From Oscheius sp. JU75 (lineage: Eukaryota > Nematoda > Chromadorea > Rhabditida > Rhabditidae): a stretch of 64,000 bases of DNA. The stretch is from assembly GCA_037178855.1 (NCBI GenBank), contig JASJZC010000002.1, positions 6,832,501-6,896,500 of the forward strand, given 5' to 3'. The notes below the pieces were generated by a model. The model did not search any database and had not been told where the DNA came from. It was given only the letters and a program-made list of their open reading frames with translations. Each line of letters begins with the position of its first letter. Position 1 is the first letter of the stretch. The position numbers and the translations under genes were made by a program. Shown here in pieces: positions 57,933-64,000 of this stretch.

Positions 57933-58291
57933 TCAATCACTTGGATTTGACGGTCTGAAAATTGGGAAATTAGTGGAGGTTAAGAAGGTGTGAAATGTTT
58001 CACTTATTAGATCTTAAATAACTGCTCAAACCGCGAAACATAAAGCTGGCAAGGCATGGCATGTCCAAAATTAAGTTGCCAAGTCAGCTTTTAGGGAAAA
58101 TTGAAGACTTAGGCTATTGGAGAAGCGGTGCAGCCGCCTGTTGTCAATGCTAAGTCAAGACTAAGGGATGGTAATAGATTTCTCAAAAAAAAAACTCACT
58201 CGGAGAAAGGTCTTCGGAAGGATCCGGGCCTCGTAGGCCTGCGGTAGATGAATTCGAGGGTGTCACGATTAGGATGGATGATACTGATCAT
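57933..58291 (-). CDS. Possible 37-aa ORF or non-coding transcript with a TATA promoter
   Basis: Exon 58291-58200 (MISIIHPNRDTLEFIYRRPT) and exon 57954-57933 join in frame across a GTGAGT...TTTTCAG intron. Upstream at 58355-58364 is CTTTATAAGG on the minus strand within an unusually GC-rich block (58330-58450), about 65 nt before the ATG. The spliced transcript looks real; the coding potential is weak, and other frames are also open across the join. Confidence 0.3.
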
Positions 58292-58354
58292 TCTTGAGGT
58301 CAAAAAAGAGGAAGAAGCCTCTCTTTCTCTGGTCTGGGTTTCGACCCGTTTGGG

Positions 58355-58364
58355 CCTTATAAAG
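58355..58364 (-). promoter_or_regulatory. TATA-box-like site with GC-rich flank
   Basis: CTTTATAAGG on the minus strand with GGCGGGGCC about 20 nt upstream. Placement fits the downstream minus-strand transcript. Confidence 0.4.
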
Positions 58365-60208
58365 CGCGGGACACGGGGCCCCGCCTCCCGGGACGACTGC
58401 ACCCAGCCCGATGACGCCGGCAGACCAGCTGGGCACACGGCCAACGCTCCGCCTCCACTCTTTTTCTGGCTTTGAACGGGGAGAGAAATACTGTAAGTGT
58501 GGCGGGATCACAGAACCAGGAATGTGATTTGTTGGTCTGCTGGAACACGGGGAGAGGAGCAGAGAGTTTCTCATGGTCTAGTAAGTATGTACTCTCTTCT
58601 TGTGACCTCATTCTCTTTGTGACAAAGTGTTTAGGCACTATCTGACTGCAAGTGCAAGAACTCCACCTTATGATAGGTTTTCGTTCAGTCAACTGGACAA
58701 ATACTGCACCGATTAGCAGATTGAGATTGACAAAGTGATAGGGCTTGGCAGTCGAATGTGTATTATATAACCTGGTCGCTAGAATGACCCTTAACTATGG
58801 TGACTTCCTGTCGTTTGTCTCGAAGAAATTATTACCGACTGGTAGAAAGAGTAGAACAGTCGTCGACCGGTGAGAACAGTATGAAAGAAATACACATGAA
58901 GATGAGCCGTCTCTGCAGTCATAGACGTCACTTGTAAAATTCGAGCAAGCCCGAAATACGTATCTCCTAAATCATCAATTCCCTGTGGCTTGGAGAAGTG
59001 GAAAAATAATATGTAGACAAGATGAATTACGTAAATTGAGCTAATTCCAATCTAACGCAATTGTATTCGCTGGAGTCGGTCAAAGTGATGACGAGTTCAT
59101 AGAAAAGGGCGTAGAAGGCTTGGATGGCTGAGAGTCTACGGAGCTCGGGTGTTGAAGTCTACTGAACTAGTGTAGTACTCCTACTCAACTTTTGAATATT
59201 GAAAACTTTGGAAGAATAGCAGTTTTCCTTTGTCGTAGACACTGCTCGACTTATGCAGGATGTTTAAGTCACAGACAGTCGCTAGAAATCTTCCTGTTCT
59301 TCGAAAACTTCCCATACCATGACAGGGGAAAAGAGAGTACTGCGCTCCCCATAATCAAAAATCATCTTATTTTCCGGTAGTCTATACCCAAACTCATCTT
59401 TCCATTCCACTGAACTTCTGATCCTCTCTTCCAACAGAATACAAGTCTTCCCCCGTTTTGTTGTTTTTTTTCTTCATCAAGTCTGTTCTGTTGACAATTT
59501 TTGACCTCTTCGTCCCAGTTACACACCTATATCAATCTCAAGGTCGGGGTGGCTAAATTGGGAACCGAATACCGAATAGTTCATTGAATCACAAACATGA
59601 TCTACTCCCGTTATTTTTAGATAGGAGGCACACCTTTTTGGGGGCGCCCCGCCTGACAGGTCATTTTATTTTATTGCTTCCGAACCGATAAGATGGTTAT
59701 TTTTTGGGCTGAGACAACAAAATGACTTAATCGTAAAGGGAAAACAATGAGTAACAGTCATGCAAATAGTTCCATAGCCTCTGTCTCTCTGTCTCTATTT
59801 TCCTAGTCTTCCTAGACGACCTGTCCTCTAATCATTGGCCATCTCATATTTCCAAGTTCTATCTTTGACACCTCTCTCCCTTCAAAAGTTGTTGTCAAAA
59901 CTGGCTACTGCAAATTGCCCTTTGTACATTTTCTGTTTGCCAACCAGCTAGCCTTCCTCTTCTTTTGTTCGTCTCCTTACGGTCACTGCCATCCATTAAA
60001 ATTTAAAAGAGCGTCCACTCTAGCCATAGAAGCCCTCAAAACAAGAATGACGCAGTTACACACAAGCTACTGTTAGTAAACTGGACTGTCTGGACTGAAG
60101 ACAATAGGAATAGGCTAAAGGGGAGCATGTTTGACCGGCCAAACCAACACGTAGATCGAACAGGTTCCGGTTCAGTTCCTCTTTGTGAGGATCAGGTTTT
60201 TTGGTCTA

Positions 60209-60370
60209 ATTTTTAAACTTTGGGACAAGGAAACAGATAGATAGAGAGACAGCGACAGAGGGACAGAGACACAGAAACACAGAGACACTGAGGCAGCGAG
60301 CCAGAGGGACAGAGAGACAGAGATAGCGAGACAGAGAGATTTTTAAACTTTGGGACAAGGAAACAGATAG
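60209..60370. repeat. 31-nt direct repeat flanking an ACAGAG tract
   Basis: TTTTTAAACTTTGGGACAAG plus GAAACAGATAG occurs at 60209-60239 and again at 60340-60370. Between them is an imperfect GAGACAGAGACA run. Confidence 0.9.
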
Positions 60371-60514
60371 ACAGGGAAGTTCACGATTCCAATGTTGTTC
60401 GCGTAGCTCTACTGCAGAGTCCAACATCCGGGAAGCGAAGTGTACCAACGATCCTAGGGTAGAACTGTCGACAGAACTAACAGTACTGCCTTGCCAAGAT
60501 TAGGTCTTCTTGTC

Positions 60515-60610
60515 AACTCCTGTCAAGCATAATCTGCATCTGTTCTGGAGTTATTCTACCAAAAGCCCTCCCCTCGACTAGCCGTCAGTTACTCTCATCT
60601 CTCGACCACA
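60515..60610 (+). repeat. Dispersed repeat family C, copy 3 (single arm)
   Basis: CCTGTCAAGCATAATCTGCA, then GAGTTATTCTACC, GCCCTCCCCTCGACTAGCCG and TCAGTTACTCTCATCTCTCG follow the order seen at 22834. No inverted partner is visible. Confidence 0.6.
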
Positions 60611-61137
60611 GTAGATACTAAGACAAATGTGAGTTACCACAGAGGATAGTGACTACTTGACTTCCAATTTGTCACTTTCTGGTCTCTTTATTCATCTTGC
60701 TTCTCGCTGAACTTCCACACTTACCAAAACACTCCCGTCATTCCCATTTTCGTCTCAAGATGGTATACCTTTGGCATGATCTGGAATTCGCGTCGCGGCA
60801 GGCACAGACCATAGTTCAGTCGGAGACCAGCCTGCTATTTTCTGTTTATGTTTATATGGAAAAACAGGCAGTCCCCCAAAACATCAAGACTGTGACGTAT
60901 TTGAACTGGAAGAGAGCTTGGGAACAGAGGGGAACCATCCGAACCGAGTCGATTCTTATCGGGACGAATGCGTCAGTAAACTCGGGTACACATGGTTCTG
61001 TTCAGCTTTTTGTTTACCAGAGCTGTGGTCCAAAGGGCGTGTCTGCTCTTCTGACTTGACACATCTGCAAAAGACAACCTCGTAAAATTCGCGCGACCGG
61101 CACGGCGTCCCCTAATTTAATTATAGAACAGTTCAAA

Positions 61138-61533
61138 TGGTCAGCGAGCAAAGTGGAAAAGAACGCGTGAAAAGTAAGTAGAGAAGAAGGGATACTCTGT
61201 CTCTTTGTCTCTCAGTCTTTCCGTTTCTCTGTCTTCCTGTCTCCCTATTTCTCAGTTTCAATGTCTGCTCCTTCTTCCCCAACCCGATTCATCACTGTCT
61301 CCATCAACTTCTCATCAGACACTGTCCCATCATCCATCTTGGTTGTGATTTGTTCCGTCTAACCATACTTCACCTCGACTCTGAAGAGTAATTACGAGGT
61401 AAAAACTTCAGGGACGAGTTCGGCGAAAAGGCGGAGCCATCAGCTTCATTGCGTAGCAGGAACGAAGACCAGCAGTCATTAGACTACTGTAGGCCGCGAA
61501 CCAAGATCACAGTTCCTGATGATCGATCAAGTT
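61138..61533 (+). CDS. Possible small gene, weak evidence
   Basis: An ATG exon (MVSEQSGKERVK) ends at a strong donor (GTAAGT). A later stretch after a TTCAG at 61410 is open in one frame (DEFGEKAEPSASLRSRNEDQ and onward) to a TGA at about 61533. The phases of the two do not match directly, so a middle exon or a different start would be needed. A TCTCTGTC tract lies between them. Confidence 0.2.
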
Positions 61534-63048
61534 GATTGCTGAACGGATAGTTTCGTAGTTTTTATTTATCTCCAGAGTCGTGTTATTCGAGTCATTTTCA
61601 GGTGACTCTTCTGTGACGCGACGAGGAGTTTATCGCAAAAAGTGCGTGATTTAGTCGAAGATCAAAAAACGGCAGATGAGGTTTTGGATGAGAAATAAAC
61701 AGTCATGTCACTTTTCTGCTTGTTGTTTATCAATCATTGCCTTGACGGGGGACACAACATACAAATTAATCGACCTGTTTCTCGGACCCTGCTTGGAGAA
61801 AGCGAAAAGGGATCTGGTGGTCGAAGTTCGTCTGGTGCTGGGTCAAGGGGATAGGGGAGGCCAATCGGGAAGACAGTAGACATACTTGACTGGAGCAGGT
61901 GAGTTTAAGACAAGTGCAGAGAGTTCAATCAAGCTTAGAAAAGAGAAGAGTCAGGAATCCAGCTGCGATCAAAGTGTCATGTCCAGATCTCTCACTGACC
62001 AGGCAAGAGTGGAAAATAAAGTGTCGGATTCACATCAGAGAGTGACTGAAGTTTCAAACAGAATGAATAGTTCTCTCACTCGACAGTCGGTATTTGAAAG
62101 AGACCGTTAGCTGTTAGTTAGACCTTCTCTGGGCTCACAGATCCACAGGTCAGTCGAGTGGCTAGAATCAGGAAGCAAGCTTGTGAGTCGATTAAAAGTA
62201 TAGCAATTTTACTGAACTTTGCACAAAAGCAGATGAGTCCAGCTATGAAATTTTTGGCTCTTCTGGTCTGGTATAAAGAGGAGAGTCGAGAGTCAATCGT
62301 AGTAGTCAGTTCCATTCAGGAAAGCGTAGGTCAATTAGCAAGAGTCAAGAGTAGTTCTATAGTTGTGCAAAGGATCAAGAGTCAAGCCCACTTCATTTTT
62401 TTAATACCAGCTGCCGACAGCAGTTTCGCAGCCCTGTAATCTTGGCTTAATGTTGAAAGCAGGCGGCTTCGTCGCTTGCCTAGAAGATTCCTCCACAGCT
62501 GACTTGTCCCCTTGTCTCTTGGCATGATCTGACTTGTCAGCTTTTTCGGTTTTGGTGTTGACAGGAAATTGGAGACCATGACGTACAGGCGGACACTATT
62601 GCTCTTCGGTGAAGAAAGATGATCAGATTCCCATTCAGTCTTCAAGGGATACTTCTGGTATGGTCGCCATGTTCATGTCCCGAACTCTTATTTTGCTGTT
62701 AGCCTAGAGTCTGTAAGCACGCAAGCCCAAAGAAATGCCTCCTGAACTTCTAGATTAATTGAACTTTCTATCCGTCTCTCTCCTCTTTTTCCTTGCCCTT
62801 TCTGAAAACTGTCTGTTGATGTTTGTCATTGGAGAGTAATTAATTACTCGTACTTTGTCTCTCGCTCCTTCTCTCTCCCCGAAACCAAAATAAACACCCG
62901 AAACTGTATTTGAAGCCTTCTGGGAAGAGACCCGAACCAATAAATAACCCAGAGACGGCTGCACGTGACTGCCCGAAACTGCCGCCACGTGGAGAAGAGA
63001 AGCTCTAATGGGTTCAAGGTGCATAGATAAAAAATTTTATGCAAAGAA
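61534..63048. other. Intergenic region with repeat family B
   Basis: No supported gene. It contains repeat B copy 2, and a TCTCTC-type pyrimidine stretch near 62860. Confidence 0.5.
62406..62630. repeat. Dispersed repeat family B, copy 2
   Basis: Collinear with 50535-50740: CCAGCTGCCGACAGCAGTTT, TCTTGGCTTAATGTTGA, CTGACTTGTCCCCTTGTCTC, GTGTTGACAGGAAATTGG and CTTCGGTGAAGAAAGAT. Divergence is moderate with small indels. Confidence 0.8.
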
Positions 63049-63213
63049 TTAAGAATTGGGACAGTTTCTCATGTTGCCGCGGGCTTTTTGGTATCCGAGC
63101 TTCATCTCGCGGTTGACTAGCTCGAGCAGTGCGCGCCAGGCTTTCTGTTCGTCCAGGGTGGCTGAGGAGAACTCTTCCATTAGGGTGTCAGTGAAGGCAT
63201 CCCACCATGTTAG
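63049..63213 (-). CDS. Globin-like protein, last exon (partial gene)
   Basis: After a TTTTCCAG acceptor the exon reads LTWWDAFTDTLMEEFSSATL, then DEQKAWRALLELVNREMKLG and a short tail to TAA. The W...F...L spacing with AW..L...V...MK.GY is the H-helix and C-terminus of invertebrate, especially nematode, globins. Earlier exons are not certain. A minus-strand ORF at 63870-63740 (EMFHKRVQESVTPVLCSLPG, LLEDSEKSVAWLTEE) could be the E-F region, which would make most of the gene visible. The heme-binding histidines cannot be assigned with confidence. Confidence 0.5.
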   Translation of the reverse strand, partial: LTWWDAFTDTLMEEFSSATLDEQKAWRALLELVNREMKLGYQKARGNMRNCPNS

Positions 63214-64000
63214 CTGGAAAACTTCAGGATTAGGGAAAAACTGTACCGATCCGTCTCGCCAGACAGTACGCGTGAGAACTTTACTGGCGATACGAAAAAG
63301 TGTTTGCTTGTCAACGGTACTGATTTTTGTCTGGTCGCCAAGAAAATATGGACCCTCGCGACGGTACGGGTGAAAGTTTTTCGGTTACCGACATTGTAAG
63401 CAAGTCGCTGACGAAAGATTATGTGAGTATGCCTAGCCGGAACAGAATGCGAAAACGTTTGTGTGGTTGAAACGCTACGGGCTCGCAACTTTACTGGTTT
63501 TCGGATTCGTAGACTAGAACAGAATAACTTAAAGTTTTTTGTTCTCTGATCGAGACGGTACGGATCTTCCGATTCGTCCCGGAATTTTGTATGTTGCCAG
63601 AATATTAAAACAGGGACGAACTTAGGGTATTGCTACATCTAAGCAGGTTATAATCTCTCTACTTCTATTCGATCTCCGCCGGTGTATTAGCCTTGCTGAA
63701 AGGGCGGTGAAGCCGTCAAAGTTACTATTTTTTTCCTCTGTGAGCCATGCAACTGATTTTTCGGAGTCTTCAAGCAGTACAACCGAGATCATTCCAGGCA
63801 GAGAACAAAGAACAGGTGTCACCGACTCTTGCACTCTCTTATGAAACATTTCATTGGATCTACAACTTTTGACAGGCGTGATATGCACATGTTTTCGTCG
63901 ACCACGTGTTCAAGAGACCAAAAATAGCCGACAACCCGTTCTGGCTTGATCGAGCTCTATCTGTCTCCCACTCCTGTTACAGCCAGACTGTTGTCTGACA

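Larger units (their letters stand above)
58460..61137. other. Gene-poor, repeat-rich intergenic region
   Basis: It contains short ORFs, a GAGACAG-type tract and a copy of repeat family C. One 120-aa ORF (60697-61059) follows the family C copy, but its composition and lack of introns or homology give no support. Confidence 0.5.

Noticed and set aside
60697-61059. A 120-aa intronless ORF
   Set aside because: It lies in repeat-rich DNA next to family C, with no recognisable domain and no splice signals; chance ORF is more likely.
1-64000. Bacterial or viral features (operons, CRISPR, attachment sites, transposase)
   Set aside because: All identified genes are spliced animal genes; no direct-repeat arrays or transposase/reverse transcriptase motifs were seen.

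Overview
The window is eukaryotic. Every recognisable gene is split by GT-AG introns (one GC-AG), and the gene set is animal housekeeping. A galectin with a signal peptide, a phenylalanine hydroxylase, a globin-like exon, acceptor-like AGs just upstream of start codons and a tight ~40-nt intron class suggest a small-bodied invertebrate, most likely a nematode. That is inference; no marker in the window settles the phylum. There are no rRNA genes, CRISPR arrays, operons or transposase genes.

Layout, left to right: secreted galectin (-, cut by the left edge); a small secreted acidic/basic protein (-); phenylalanine 4-hydroxylase (-) with a possible small secreted-peptide gene in its second intron; a repeat-bearing intergenic stretch; a small charged protein (-) divergent from WDR3/UTP12 (+, 14 exons); an unrecognised RS-domain protein (-); holocarboxylase synthetase (+, very long N-terminal region); selenocysteine lyase (-) with a BAR-like coiled-coil gene on the other strand inside one intron; prefoldin 2 (+); DDX49/Dbp8 helicase (+); a DMAC1-like two-membrane-segment protein (+); an unrecognised ORF (+) beside a duplicated, inverted segment; splicing factor SF3A1 (-); RNA polymerase I largest subunit (+, 24 exons, 15.5 kb) with a UBASH3-like histidine phosphatase nested antisense in intron 18; then a gene-poor, repeat-rich tail ending in the last exon of a globin-like gene (-).

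Three genes act in ribosome production: RPA1 makes the rRNA precursor, while WDR3/UTP12 and DDX49 act in SSU processing. SF3A1 is a U2 snRNP factor, and the RS-domain protein may belong to the same nuclear world. PFD2, PAH, HLCS and SCLY are unlinked cytosolic or metabolic functions.

The unusual content is in the non-coding DNA. Introns are sharply bimodal: many of 38-46 nt, the rest hundreds to about 2,250 nt. The long introns carry foldback elements, at least three dispersed repeat families, tRNA-like box A/box B modules, a short-hairpin family, TCTCTG-type tracts and whole nested genes. These repeats are the best candidates for something undescribed; no new protein system is evident.
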